DNA from: RHKX01 sp963839535
Lineage (GTDB): Bacteria; Actinomycetota; Thermoleophilia; Solirubrobacterales; 70-9
Direction: 5' to 3'
NCBI GenBank assembly: GCA_963839535.1
Contig: CAWIVF010000013.1
Location: 186,001-250,000 of the forward strand
Length of the DNA: 64,000 bases
In this document: in pieces, positions 8,450 to 17,682 of the stretch
Layout of the letters: each line of letters opens with the position of its first letter
Numbering within the stretch: the stretch's first letter is position 1
The notes under the pieces: generated by a model
The model's input: the letters and a program-made list of their open reading frames with translations, nothing else
Told to the model about the DNA's origin: nothing
The model's database searches: none
Translations under genes and position numbers: made by a program

Positions 8450-8896
8450 ATGGCGGATACGAAGCAGAAGGGCGATCTCGCGGAACTCAGGGTCGCGAGC
8501 GACCTGCTCCGCCAGGGCCACCGCGTCGCTATTCCCTTCGGCGAGGACTGGGACTTCGACCTGGTGCTCTATCGCGAGTCGGGACTTCGAGCGTGTCCAG
8601 GTCAAGTACGTGCGCTCGGACGGAGACCGTGATCCGCGTAGCTGCCGCTCTCACTCGCTGACCAAGGGTCGCGTTCGCTCGGTCGAAGCACTACACAGCC
8701 GAGACCGATCGACTGGCTCGCCGTCTACGACGAGACGACCGACCAGTGCTTCTACGTCCCCGCCCGTCCTCCTCGGAGCGGGGCGTTCGATGATCAGTCT
8801 GCGGCTCGAAGCCGGCTCGCAACGGTCAGCGGCACGGCATCAACCACGCCGCGGACATTCGCCCGGCTCGCAGAGCCGTCCTGCTCGAAGTTGATG
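8450..8896 (+). pseudogene. PD-(D/E)XK-like nuclease gene (group I intron-associated endonuclease family), heavily frameshifted
   Basis: The first part reads MADTKQKGDLAELRVAS, then GEDWDFDLVLY and, after a frame change, FERVQVKYV: the E, D and Q-x-K spacing of a PD-(D/E)XK nuclease core. Later pieces (YTAETIDWLAVYDETTDQCFYVPA, split here by a frame change, and GRSMISLRL) match the rest of this small DNA-binding nuclease family but occur in changing frames. About seven single-base indels fall within ~450 bp, several times denser than the indel rate elsewhere in the window, so genuine decay is likely, possibly with sequence error on top. It ends exactly where the convergent tRNA-Ala 3' end begins. 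Confidence 0.6.
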
Positions 8897-8968
8897 GAGC
8901 CAGTGGGACTCGAACCCACGACCTCCGCGTTGCAAACGCGGCGCTCTAGCCAACTGAGCTATGGCCCC
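8895..8968 (-). tRNA. tRNA-Ala (anticodon TGC)
   Basis: Read on the minus strand: acceptor GGGGCCA pairs with TGGCTCC, including the G3:U70 alanine identity pair; D-arm GCTC-AGTTGGCTA-GAGC; anticodon arm CCGCG-TTTGCAA-CGCGG with anticodon TGC; T-arm GTGGG-TTCGAGT-CCCAC; discriminator A. CCA is not fully encoded. The gene is 74 nt with canonical arms. Confidence 0.96.
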
Positions 8969-9073
8969 GTAGGGGGATTGTAGGAGCGAGGGCGCCCACG
9001 TTTCCAGCCCCTCCCCCGGCTGGTACCGGCTGTGCGAGGATGGCGCGGCTGAGTCGGCGACGGGAGGAGAACC

Positions 9074-10393
9074 ATGGCGACACAGACCGAGACGGACCGT
9101 GAGCGTGATCGGCCCGAGCCGGAGCAGGCCGATCCGAGGTCGGCGCGGGCGAAGCTGAGCGACCTCGAGGTCGTCCGCCACCACTTCGACAAGGCCTGGG
9201 ACAGCCTCGGCTATCCCGACGACATCCGCCAGATCTTCTGGGAGCCGTACCGCGAGGTCACGGTGCAGATCCCGATCAAGAGCGCCGACGGCGAGACGCA
9301 GGTCTACCACGGCTATCGAATCCAGCACAACGGCGCCCGCGGTCCCTACAAGGGCGGGGTCCGCTTCCACCCCGAGGTCGACATCGACGAGGTCCGCTCC
9401 CTCGCCTCGATGATGACCTGGAAGACGGCGATCGCCGGCGTCCCCTACGGCGGCGCCAAGGGCGGCGTCAACGTCGACGTCCAGAGGCACTCCGAGGCCG
9501 AGCTGCAGCGGATCGCGCGCGGCTTCATGGACAAGATCTCGAAGGTGCTCGGGCCGACGCGCGACATCCCGGCTCCCGACGTCAACACGAACGCCCAGGT
9601 GATGGCCTGGATGATGGATCAGTACGGCAAGCTGCACGGCCACACGCCGGCGATCGTCACCGGCAAGCCGATCTCACTCGAGGGCTCCTACGGCCGCGAG
9701 GCCGCCACCGGCCGCGGCTGCGTCTTCATGTTCCAGGAGGCCGCCGAGTCGGTCGGGCTGGATCCGGCCGAGACCCGCTTCGTCGTGCAGGGCTACGGCA
9801 ACGTCGGCTCGTGGTTCGCGCGGATCATGCAGGACCTCGGCGCGACGATGGTCGGCGTCTCCGACGCGTACGGCGCAATCCGCAGCGACGAGGGGATCGA
9901 CGCCTACGAGCTCGTCGACCACCTGCAGAAGGACGGTGGCAAGCTCGTCGAGTTCGAAGGTGCCGAGGAGATCTCAGCCGGCGACCTCTACGAGATCCCC
10001 TGCGACGTCTTCTGCCCGGCGGCGCTCGGCGGCATGATCCACGAGGACAACGCCGACCTCTTCGACTGCAAGATGATCGTCGAGGGGGCGAACAACCCGA
10101 CCACGTTCGAGGCGGACGCGATCCTCGACGACAAGGGCATCCTCGTCATCCCCGACCTGATGGCCAACGCCGGCGGCGTCGTCGCCTCCTACTTCGAGTG
10201 GGTCCAGAACCTCCAGCACTTCCGCTGGGAGGAGGACGAGGTCAACGAGAAGCTCGGCCGGATCCTCCGCAAGGCCTATGCCGAGGTCCACGAACGCACC
10301 GAGCGCGACGAGGTGACGCTGCGGACCGCGGCCTTCGAGATCGCGATCGAGCGCGTCGTAGAGGCGTCGAAGACGCGCGGCTACTTCGACTGA
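9074..10393 (+). CDS. gdhA: Glu/Leu/Phe/Val-type NAD(P)-dependent glutamate dehydrogenase
   Basis: Reversible oxidative deamination of glutamate to 2-oxoglutarate and ammonia. The protein is 439 residues and intact. The substrate-binding region KGGVRFHPEVDIDEV, the catalytic-Lys motif PYGGAKGGV and the downstream APDVNTNAQVMAWMMD are all present. The Rossmann nucleotide-binding segment is VVQGYGNVGSW. The ATG at 9074 is preceded by GGGAGGAG. The N-terminal ~30 residues are charged and probably disordered. Coenzyme preference (NAD or NADP) cannot be fixed by eye. It converges on the acidic-protein gene with a strong hairpin between them. Confidence 0.95.
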   Translation: MATQTETDRERDRPEPEQADPRSARAKLSDLEVVRHHFDKAWDSLGYPDDIRQIFWEPYREVTVQIPIKSADGETQVYHGYRIQHNGARGPYKGGVRFHPEVDIDEVRSLASMMTWKTAIAGVPYGGAKGGVNVDVQRHSEAELQRIARGFMDKISKVLGPTRDIPAPDVNTNAQVMAWMMDQYGKLHGHTPAIVTGKPISLEGSYGREAATGRGCVFMFQEAAESVGLDPAETRFVVQGYGNVGSWFARIMQDLGATMVGVSDAYGAIRSDEGIDAYELVDHLQKDGGKLVEFEGAEEISAGDLYEIPCDVFCPAALGGMIHEDNADLFDCKMIVEGANNPTTFEADAILDDKGILVIPDLMANAGGVVASYFEWVQNLQHFRWEEDEVNEKLGRILRKAYAEVHERTERDEVTLRTAAFEIAIERVVEASKTRGYFD

Positions 10394-10441
10394 TCCCAGC
10401 GCTCCGGCGAGTGCCAGGGCGTGGCTGACGACGCACGGTGA

Positions 10442-10470
10442 CCGCCCTCGGGCTGGTTGCCCGTGGGCGG
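10442..10470. terminator. Hairpin between convergent genes
   Basis: CCGCCC-T-CGGGC, loop TGGTT, GCCCG-T-GGGCGG: an 11-bp GC stem with one T-T mismatch, 49 nt after the glutamate dehydrogenase stop and facing a convergent gene. No T-run; a bidirectional terminator is inferred. Confidence 0.55.
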
Positions 10471-10506
10471 GCGCCGGGTGACGTCAGGCGCGTCCTGGCG
10501 CCGCCG

Positions 10507-11405
10507 TCAGTCGTCGTCGAAGTCGAAGTCCTTGGGGGCGCCCTGCTCGAACCAGAGCCGCTCGCCCTCGGGCGCGTCCTGGAGGAAGTCCGGGGTCTCC
10601 TCGAGCAGATCCTCCCCGTCCTCCTCATCGCCGTCGGCCGGGGTGACGGCGCCGGGGCCCGGCGCGAGGGAGGAGTCGTTCTCGCCGAGCTCGAGCGAGA
10701 GCTCCTCGTCCTCCTCGAAGGGCGAGTCGGGGAGCGGCGGCTCGTCGGCGGGCTCGGTCGGGAGCGGCGCCGGCGCCGAGCCCTCCTCGTCGAGCTCGAG
10801 CTCGAGGTCGCCGAAGTCGATCTCGTCGGCGCCGAAGATCTCGCCCTCGGGCGGCTCCGGCGGCTGGGACGGTGCCGGGTCGGGAGCGGCGGGGAAGGCG
10901 TGCTCGGATGAAGGCTCCTCGGGCTCGGGCTCGCCCACGGGCTCGTCGGCGGCGGGAGCGGGCGGCGGCTCGGGCTGCAGCGGGCGGAGCGGGGGCCTCG
11001 GCAACCGGCTCGTCGAAATCCGGGACGCCGGCGACCTCATCGGCGGGCGCGGGGTGATCGGCGGTCTCCCCGAGGTCGGGGTGCTCGATCCGCGCCTCCT
11101 CGGCGGGGGTCGGCGGAGCGGGCGGGACGATGCGGGTCTCCGCCTCGTCGGTCGCGAGCCAGTCCGGGATGTCGGGCCCGCCGGACTCCGCAGCCGGGCG
11201 CGAACCCGCCGGTTTCGGCGCTCGTCTCGGCAACCGGCTCGGCGCCTTCCTCGGCACTCGCGGGCTGCTCGGGGAACTCGGGGTCGCCCGGGCGCGCGGC
11301 CGGCCCGAACGCTTCGTTCTCGAGCCGTTCGAGGTCGTCACTCTCAGCGCCGTGTTGGCGCTTCAGCTCGAGGTGCTCTCGGATCGCGTCGTCGAGGATG
11401 CCCAT
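10507..11405 (-). CDS. Acidic, low-complexity protein of unknown function (two frameshifts)
   Basis: Starts at ATG 11405 with a helical segment (MGILDDAIREHLELKRQHGA), then becomes a Glu/Pro/Ala-rich, probably disordered linker of ~180 residues, and ends in an ordered-looking acidic tail containing FLQDAPEGERLWFEQ and terminating DFDFDDD. The frame changes at about 11190 and 11000. The folded ends with a disordered acidic middle suggest an adaptor or scaffold with a short C-terminal recognition motif; this is inference and I do not recognise a named family. Some broken flanking frames are Ser/Arg-rich and are shadows. Confidence 0.6.
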
Positions 11406-11460
11406 GCGCTTCGGAAGGGTTGCAGATGCAGGCCCCAGGTACGGGGCCGCCCAATCTGGG

Positions 11461-13368
11461 CTAGCTTCGCCGCTCCGGCGGTTTCCCCTGCGCAGCGCCA
11501 TCGGGGAGCGCGTCGACCCGGCTGACCCGGTTCTTCCCCTCGCGCTTGGCGTGGTAGAGCGCCGCGTCGGCGGCGGCGATCAGCGAGTGGACGTCCTCGG
11601 CGTTCGCCGGCAGGTTGGCGACGCCGAGGCTGGCCGTCACCTGGATCGGCGGGCTGTCGCCCGCCATCGCGACGCGGGTCCGCTCGATCCTCCGCCGCAG
11701 GCGCTCGGCGACCTCCTCGGCCCCGTCGATGCCGGTCTCGGGAAGCGCGAGGACGAACTCCTCCCCGCCGTAGCGGGCGGCGAGATCGATCCCGCGCGAC
11801 TCGAGCCGCAGCAGCCTGCCCATCTCCTCGAGCACCGCATCGCCGAGCAGGTGGCCGTAGGTGTCGTTGACCCCCTTGAAGTTGTCGATGTCGATCAGCA
11901 CCAGCGAGAGCTCGCCGCCGAAGCGGGCGATGCGCGCGATCTCCTGCTCGATCCACTGGTAGAAGTGCCGGTAGTTCGGGATCCCGGTGAGGTCGTCGGT
12001 GATCGCCTGGGCCGCGACCCGCTCGTGGAGCCCGATGTTCTCGATCGATACGACCGCCTGGCGGAGCAGGTACCGGAGCACCTCCCGTTCGCGCTGCTCG
12101 AAAGGCCTGCCGGCGCGGGCGACGGCGATCGTGCAGAGGATCGCCTCCTCGTCGCGCCGGTCCATGATCGCGGAGGCCATCGCGTGCAGGTCGCCATCGT
12201 GCGCGTCGCCGTAGCCGCGGTTCTCCGCCGCGGCCGTGCCGGCGGCATCGAGGACTCCCTGGAGCGCCGCCGGGGAGTCCTCGCTCCCGAGGACCTCGGG
12301 AGCATCGGGGTCGTCGTGGAGGACGACCCTCCCGGCCTCCGCGTCGCAGGCGGTGACCGCGGTCTCGGTGACGATCTCGAGCAGCGCGCGACGATCGAGT
12401 CCGGACGCGAACGCCTCGCCGATGCGCTGCACCGACTCCTCCAGCTCCTGCTGCTGGCGGTTCAACTCGCTCATCTGGGTCGCCAGCCGCGCGTTCATCT
12501 TGTTGAACTCCCGGGCGAGCCCGGCCATCTCGTCGTGGCCCTCGACCGGGACCTCGCCGCTGAAGTCCCCAGCGCCGATTCGCTGCGCGGCGTCGAGCAT
12601 GGTCCCGATTCGCCGCTGGAGGCTGCGCAGCAGGAGCCAGATCAGGAAGGCGGCGACGGTGAAGAAGACGGCGAGGATCGCTGCGACCAACTGCTCGGAG
12701 GCGACGAAGCCCCGCTCGTGCGGCGCGAGCAGAACCAGGCGGGAGCCCTCGGGCGCTCCCGCCAATGGGAGCGCGGCGGCACGCACGGTGTCGCCGTCGA
12801 CCTCGACGTCGGTTCGCTCCTCCCCGGGCTCCGGCAGGCCCGAGGTGTCGACGTCGATCGTCGTGGCGAGCAGGCCCTCATCGGAGACGATGGCTCCCTC
12901 CTGGCCCGTCAGCCCGGTGATCTGCTCGAGAAGGACGTCGGGGCTGAGCGCCGCGACCTCGACCGTCGCGACCGGGCGGCCACCGCTCAGCTGCGCCTCG
13001 CTGCGGGCGGTCGCGATCCCCACTGGTGGTCCCTCCCGGGCGAGCAGACGCCCCTGGGGATCGGTGACCGTCACCGCCACCACCCCGAGCCCGGGGACCT
13101 CCCGGCCGATGACCCGCGTCAGCTCCTTGCCGTCGTCGCGCCGGATCAGGGGGGCCACCTCAGCGGCGATGCGAGCGGCCTGGCTGCGGGCCGCTCCGAG
13201 CGAGTTGTCGTAGAGGACCTTCGCCGTGTCGAGGCCCACGTCCAGGCGGGCGTCGGCCTTGCCCTCGCGCGAGCCCTCGGTGACCTGAACCACGAGCACC
13301 GCCACGGCGATCATCGGCAGGCCGACGAGTGCCAGGAAGAACAGGGTGAGTCGTCGGCGAAAGCTCAT
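11461..13368 (-). CDS. Membrane-bound diguanylate cyclase (sensor-HAMP-GAF-GGDEF)
   Basis: Synthesises cyclic-di-GMP. Start ATG 13368 gives 635 residues: TM1 (about residues 8-30), an extracytoplasmic sensor region of ~215 residues, TM2 (about 245-268), a HAMP segment (LLRSLQRRIGTMLDAAQRIG and following), a coiled-coil, a GAF-like domain (about 330-470), then a C-terminal GGDEF domain. The active-site motif is GGEEF in LAARYGGEEFVLALPE, a permitted functional variant. Metal and substrate residues (LVLIDIDNFKGVNDTYGH) are intact, and no RxxD inhibitory site is obvious. The frame is uninterrupted. The signal sensed is unknown. Confidence 0.93.
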   Translation of the reverse strand: MSFRRRLTLFFLALVGLPMIAVAVLVVQVTEGSREGKADARLDVGLDTAKVLYDNSLGAARSQAARIAAEVAPLIRRDDGKELTRVIGREVPGLGVVAVTVTDPQGRLLAREGPPVGIATARSEAQLSGGRPVATVEVAALSPDVLLEQITGLTGQEGAIVSDEGLLATTIDVDTSGLPEPGEERTDVEVDGDTVRAAALPLAGAPEGSRLVLLAPHERGFVASEQLVAAILAVFFTVAAFLIWLLLRSLQRRIGTMLDAAQRIGAGDFSGEVPVEGHDEMAGLAREFNKMNARLATQMSELNRQQQELEESVQRIGEAFASGLDRRALLEIVTETAVTACDAEAGRVVLHDDPDAPEVLGSEDSPAALQGVLDAAGTAAAENRGYGDAHDGDLHAMASAIMDRRDEEAILCTIAVARAGRPFEQREREVLRYLLRQAVVSIENIGLHERVAAQAITDDLTGIPNYRHFYQWIEQEIARIARFGGELSLVLIDIDNFKGVNDTYGHLLGDAVLEEMGRLLRLESRGIDLAARYGGEEFVLALPETGIDGAEEVAERLRRRIERTRVAMAGDSPPIQVTASLGVANLPANAEDVHSLIAAADAALYHAKREGKNRVSRVDALPDGAAQGKPPERRS

Positions 13369-13470
13369 GCTTGTGATACCCAACCCAGTATCGGGCCCAA
13401 CGACCCGTTGCGTGAGCCCCCTCAACCGAACGCGGTTATTCTTTGCATGCGGGTCCGAGCCCGCAATCGT

Positions 13471-13543
13471 GGGGCTATAGCTCAGCTGGAAGAGCGCCTG
13501 GATCGCACCCAGGAGGTCGGCGGTTCGAGCCCGCCTAGCTCCA
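13471..13543 (+). tRNA. tRNA-Ala (anticodon CGC)
   Basis: Acceptor GGGGCTA pairs with TAGCTCC (G3:U70 present); D-arm GCTC-AGCTGGAA-GAGC; anticodon arm CCTGG-ATCGCAC-CCAGG with anticodon CGC; T-arm GGCGG-TTCGAGC-CCGCC; discriminator A. It reads GCG codons, which are abundant in this GC-rich DNA. Confidence 0.96.
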
Positions 13544-13584
13544 CTCCCCCCGAAGATCGCCTGCGGACACGGTTCATGCCGGGG

Positions 13585-13602
13585 CTCGCAACGGCTTGCG
13601 AG
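13585..13602. terminator. Hairpin after tRNA-Ala / before convergent NHL gene
   Basis: CTCGCAA, loop CGGC, TTGCGAG: a perfect 7-bp stem with a tetraloop between the tRNA and the convergent secreted-protein gene. Probably a shared bidirectional terminator. Confidence 0.55.
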
Positions 13603-13613
13603 GGCGGGCCGCC

Positions 13614-15254
13614 CTAGTGCTTGAAGCTGATCCGCTTGCTGACGGACCTGGCCGCGGCTCCATCCGGAGTGAAAGCGATGACGGTCCTGATCCTGAGCTC
13701 GCCGCGATCCTTCAGTCTCCGCTTTCCTTTTCGGGTCAGTTTGAGGCGGACGGCCACCCTGCCGGCGCCTTCCGCCGTCTTGCGCGCGCGCTTGAGCAGC
13801 TTCTTCTTGCCCCCCGCCTGAGTGACGACGAGGGTGCCGGGAGCGAAGACCGTCACCCGCAGCCGCTTCCCCTTCAGCTTGCCGACGACCGGCAAAGACT
13901 GGAGCTTCTGGATCCGCTGATTGTCCCGGTCAGATGTGTAGATGTCGCCGATGCCGCCGACGGCGACGTTGTTCGACTTCATCTCGCCCCCGTCCTCGGC
14001 GATCGAGGTATGGCCGGTCTTGCAGCTCGTCCTCACCGTGCAGACTTCGAGGCCCCTGGCCCCGCCGTTGACCCCTGCGCCGATGGCCGCCACGAAGCCT
14101 CCGGAGGAGTCGAAACGCTGGAGCCGCTGGTTGATGAAGTCAGCGACGTAGACGTCCCCAGCGGCGTCGGTCGCCAACCCAAGGGGTATGAAGAACTCTC
14201 CGCCGAGCGACCCTGGCAGGCCACCGTTGCAGTCCGACGAGACGCTGCAGACCTCGTATCCGGTGGCTCCCCCGCTGATCACGTCCTTTCCCCAGGCGAG
14301 GACGAAGCCTCCCGAGCTATTGAACTTCTGGATTCGGGAGGCGGTGATCACGAACACGTTTCCGAACCCGTCCGCGGCCAATCCGAGCGGGTTGTAGACC
14401 GACGTCCCCAGACCATCGTCGGTGAAGCTTCCCGACTTGCAGCTCGCCGCCGCAGTGCAGGTTTCCGCGCCGGTGCCCCCGCCGGTGACGACGTCCTTTC
14501 CCCAGGCGCGCTGAAAGTTCCCGGTCGAGTCGAACTTCTGGATCCGGTTGCCGGCTGACTCGGCCGTGTAGACGGTGCCGGCCGGGTCCGCCGCAATCTC
14601 ATTCACCTGTCTGAACTCGGCGCCGAGGGACCCGATTTCGCCCGCCTGGCAGGTCGCCGCAGCGGTGCAGGTCTCCGCTCCCGTCCCTCCCCCGGTGACG
14701 ACGTTCTTGCCCCAGGTCCGCTGGAAGTTGCCTGCGCCGTTGAATTTCTGGATCCGGTTGTTCTCGGCGTCGGCCACGTAGACGCCGCCGGACGAATCAA
14801 CGGCAACGCCGACGGGATCGTCGAATTCGCCGCCGAGACCGCCTGGAACCCCCGCCTTGCAGATTGCCGCCACCGTGCAGATCTCGAATCCGGTTGCACC
14901 GCCGGCCACGACATCCTTGCCCCACGCGGACAGGAAGTTGCCCGAGGAGTCGAACTTCTGGACCCGATCGTTGTCGGCGTCGGCCACGTAGACGCTTCCG
15001 GCCGTATCGACCGCAATTCCCTCCGGGTTCGTCAGCTCGCCGCCCAACGATCCGGGCAGCCCGTTCTGGCAATTCGCCGGCGTGACGCAGACCTCGTAAC
15101 CGGTCGCCGAGGTGGCCTCTCCAACGTCCTTGCCCCAGGTCCGCTCGAAGCCGATCGACTGGGCGGCCGCCGGCGCCGCGGCGACCAGCGCAACGAACAT
15201 GGACAGCGTCGCCAGCACCTTGGCGTAGGTGGCCCGTCGTCGAAACCAGCGCAC
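13614..15254 (-). CDS. Secreted six-repeat NHL beta-propeller protein with Cys-pair insertions
   Basis: A 546-residue secreted protein with an N-terminal signal peptide (basic RRRATYAK, hydrophobic core, AAPAAAQS). Six tandem repeats of about 71 residues each follow the pattern WGKDV..., TG-E-C-x5-C, LGGEF, VAVD-x2-G-VYVAD, NRIQKFDSSGNF: NHL blades of a predicted six-bladed propeller. Each blade carries an extra loop with a C-x5-C pair, probably a disulfide. The last ~110 residues are basic (Lys/Arg-rich) with beta pattern and an FAPGTLVV region, perhaps a cell-surface domain. It starts at GTG with GAGGAG upstream. The frame is intact; function unknown, probably extracellular binding. Confidence 0.85.
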   Translation of the reverse strand: MRWFRRRATYAKVLATLSMFVALVAAAPAAAQSIGFERTWGKDVGEATSATGYEVCVTPANCQNGLPGSLGGELTNPEGIAVDTAGSVYVADADNDRVQKFDSSGNFLSAWGKDVVAGGATGFEICTVAAICKAGVPGGLGGEFDDPVGVAVDSSGGVYVADAENNRIQKFNGAGNFQRTWGKNVVTGGGTGAETCTAAATCQAGEIGSLGAEFRQVNEIAADPAGTVYTAESAGNRIQKFDSTGNFQRAWGKDVVTGGGTGAETCTAAASCKSGSFTDDGLGTSVYNPLGLAADGFGNVFVITASRIQKFNSSGGFVLAWGKDVISGGATGYEVCSVSSDCNGGLPGSLGGEFFIPLGLATDAAGDVYVADFINQRLQRFDSSGGFVAAIGAGVNGGARGLEVCTVRTSCKTGHTSIAEDGGEMKSNNVAVGGIGDIYTSDRDNQRIQKLQSLPVVGKLKGKRLRVTVFAPGTLVVTQAGGKKKLLKRARKTAEGAGRVAVRLKLTRKGKRRLKDRGELRIRTVIAFTPDGAAARSVSKRISFKH

Positions 15255-15357
15255 TCTCCCAGCTCCTCACCGGTCGATTCCGAGAAGCCTAGCGCCGCGT
15301 GCCCTGTAAATGTTTTCTGGTATCGGCCACTCGCCCCATACCGATTCTTCAGTGGGA

Positions 15358-15363
15358 TATCGT
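15358..15363 (+). promoter_or_regulatory. -10-like box TATCGT, leaderless start
   Basis: TATCGT lies 7 nt before GTG 15371. The 116-bp divergent gap (15255-15370) also has an AT-rich stretch around 15306-15322, unusual here, where both divergent promoters probably sit. Confidence 0.5.
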
Positions 15364-15370
15364 CCGGACC

Positions 15371-17651
15371 GTGTTCCAGGGAGGGGGACGACCCAAGCAG
15401 CGTCTGCTCATCGCGTTCGCGGTGCTGGCCGCGCTGATCGTGCCGACGCTCGCCGTCGGCCACGAGCTCGATCACGCCGCTCCGTCGTTCGCTCCCACAA
15501 CGCCGCCTGACCCCACCTTCATCTCCGGCGGGGAGGGCGCGACCTGGGAGATGGTCGCGACGATCCCGACCGGCAACCCGCACACCGACCTCGACTTCTT
15601 CACCCACGACGGCGAGATCTACACAGCCGTCGGCACCCTCGCCGTCGGGCCCGAACGGCGGCGGCCAGTCGATCGTCCAGCTGACGAACGGCGACGAGGT
15701 CGACCCGAGCTTCGTCGTCGGTCATCCCTCGGCCACCTGCGTCAGCAACCCCGAGGCCGCGCTCGGCCTCCAGCACGACGTCGAGGCGACGCCGAAGGGC
15801 GGCACGATCCTCAACGCCCGGAACCGCTTCGCGGACGAGCGCGAGGCGCAGCTGATCGTCGACGCCACCGACGCAGCGGGCCGTTGCCACGATCAGGGGC
15901 TGCTCGGGATCGAGGCGGCGCCGCCCGGCGGGCTGGAGATCATCGACGTCACCGATCCGGCCGCCCCGGTCGAGATCGGGCTGACCAGCCACATCGGCGA
16001 GGCGCACACGGTCAACATCGATCCGAAGCGTCCTCACATCGCCTACGCGGTGAACTCCGACGCGATCGGGGTCTCCGAGGACGCGGACGACATCGACGGG
16101 GACGGCGACACCGAAGAGCTGATCCGCGAGAACGAGGATCCGGAGGACTCCGACGCCTCCGACCTCGACGGCTTCGAGGTCGTCGACATGTCCTCCTGCA
16201 TGAACTTCCCCGCCGGCACCACCGCGGATCAGAAGCGCGAGGCCTGCAGGCCCAAGGTCTATCGCTACCGCTACCCGCGGGCGGAGATCGGCCTCGGGCA
16301 CACCCTGCAGACGGGTGCGAACGCTCTCTACGGCTGCCACGAGCTCGAGGTCTACCCCGACGATCGCCTGACCTGCGGCGGCGGCAACGCCCTGATCGTC
16401 TTCGACATGGCCGATGCGTTCAACGACAACGGCACCCCCGACAACTTCAAGGACGACAAGCCGCGGGGGACCCCGCTGCCCTGTCGCGTGCGTCCGAGCT
16501 CCTCCGACGGCCCGTTCATGACGGGAGCCAAGATCGTCGACTGCGTCGACGGCAAGGGAGAGGGCGAGGAGGATCTGACGGTCCCCGCCTGGCTCGAGTC
16601 CGGTGCCCCCTCGCTGAAGGGCGTGGAGTACCTCGGCAGCGTCCACCACCAGGGCCGGGGGGCCGGCGGGGCCGCGACTCCCGCGTTCGACTCGACCCAG
16701 GACATCGACTTCAATCACGAGGCGGAGCTGAGCGGTTCGGGCGAGCTGCTGCTGGCGACCGACGAGCGCGGCGGCGGAGTCACCCCTCCGGGCGCGTCGT
16801 GCAGCGACGTCGCCGACAACAAGGCGGGCAACGGCGGCATCCACGCCTACCGCACCGATGCCATCGAGAAGGGCTTCCCGAAGTCACCCGAGGAGGCGTT
16901 CAAGCCGTACGCAAAGACGCCTGAGGGCGGCAAGGCCGTCTACCGGGCCCCGATCCGCACCGGCGCGCAGGCCACCGTCTGCACCGCTCACGTCTTCCAG
17001 CAGATCCCCGGGCAGAACCGGATCTTCATGGGCTGGTACTCACAGGGGACCCAGGTCGTCGACTTCGTCGAGAACCTCGACGGCACGGTGACCTTCAAGG
17101 AGGCCGGCTACTTCATCCCCGGCAACGCGAACGAGTGGGTCTCGCACGTCTTCAAGATGGAGCGCAACGACGACGGCAGCTTCACCTACTACGGCGCCGC
17201 CGGCGACTTCAACCTCGGCGAGAGCGGGCGCAACGCCATCGACATCTACAAGGTGACGCTGCCCCCGCCCCCCAAGCCCCTCGCCTCCCCCTCCGGCGGG
17301 CACTGCACCCAGCCCCTGATCGGGTCCGGTGCCGCCGACCGGCTGCTCGGCGGGTCGAAGGACGATCAGATCCGCGGCCGGGGCGGCAACGACCGCATCA
17401 AGGGCCGCGGAGGATCCGACTGCCTGTTCGGGGGCACGGGATCGGACAAGCTGCGCGGCGGCGCCGGGCGCGACGTCATCAAGGCGGGAGCCGGGCGGGA
17501 CAAGCTGACCGCCGGACGCGGGAACGACCGCATCAACGTCCGCGGCGGCGGCAGGGACAAGGTCAACTGCGGCCGCGGCCGCGACACCGTGAAGGCCGGC
17601 AAGGGCGATCGCCTGAAGGACTGCGAGAAGGTGCGGCGCCGCGGGAAGTGA
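15371..17651 (+). CDS. Secreted LVIVD-type repeat protein with RTX-like C-terminal tail (one frameshift)
   Basis: About 760 residues. The signal peptide is at residues 1-30 (RPKQRLLIAF, hydrophobic, then AVGHE). The body has LVIVD-like beta-propeller elements (GGLEIIDVTDPAAPVEIGL, HTVNIDPKRPHIAYAV, GTQVVDFVENLDGTVTFKEAGYF) and many acidic loops, plus several cysteines. The last ~105 residues are glycine/aspartate nonapeptide-like repeats (GGNDRI, GGSD-x-LFGG, GGAGRDVI) resembling degenerate RTX calcium-binding repeats, ending with a Cys-containing DCEKV motif. One extra C near 15648 breaks the frame. GTG 15371 is chosen from the TATCGT box 7 nt upstream. Role unknown; an extracellular surface protein is likely. 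Confidence 0.8.
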
Positions 17652-17669
17652 GGAGCCCTCGAGGGCTCC
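17652..17669. terminator. Perfect 18-bp palindrome between convergent genes
   Basis: GGAGCCCTC followed by GAGGGCTCC, then C-rich sequence. It starts at the first base after the upstream stop codon and 14 bp before the convergent stop at 17683. A bidirectional terminator is likely. Confidence 0.6.
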
Positions 17670-17682
17670 CCCGCGCGCGGCG

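Noticed and set aside
10457..11464. Ser/Gly-rich plus-strand frames opposite the acidic gene
   Set aside because: Poly-Ser and Gly runs arise from reading acidic GAG/GAC codons in reverse; no start signal or domain.
17281..17651. RTX toxin interpretation of the Gly/Asp repeat tail
   Set aside because: Repeats are degenerate, there is an N-terminal signal peptide and no type I secretion genes; a surface/Ca-binding module is the safer reading.
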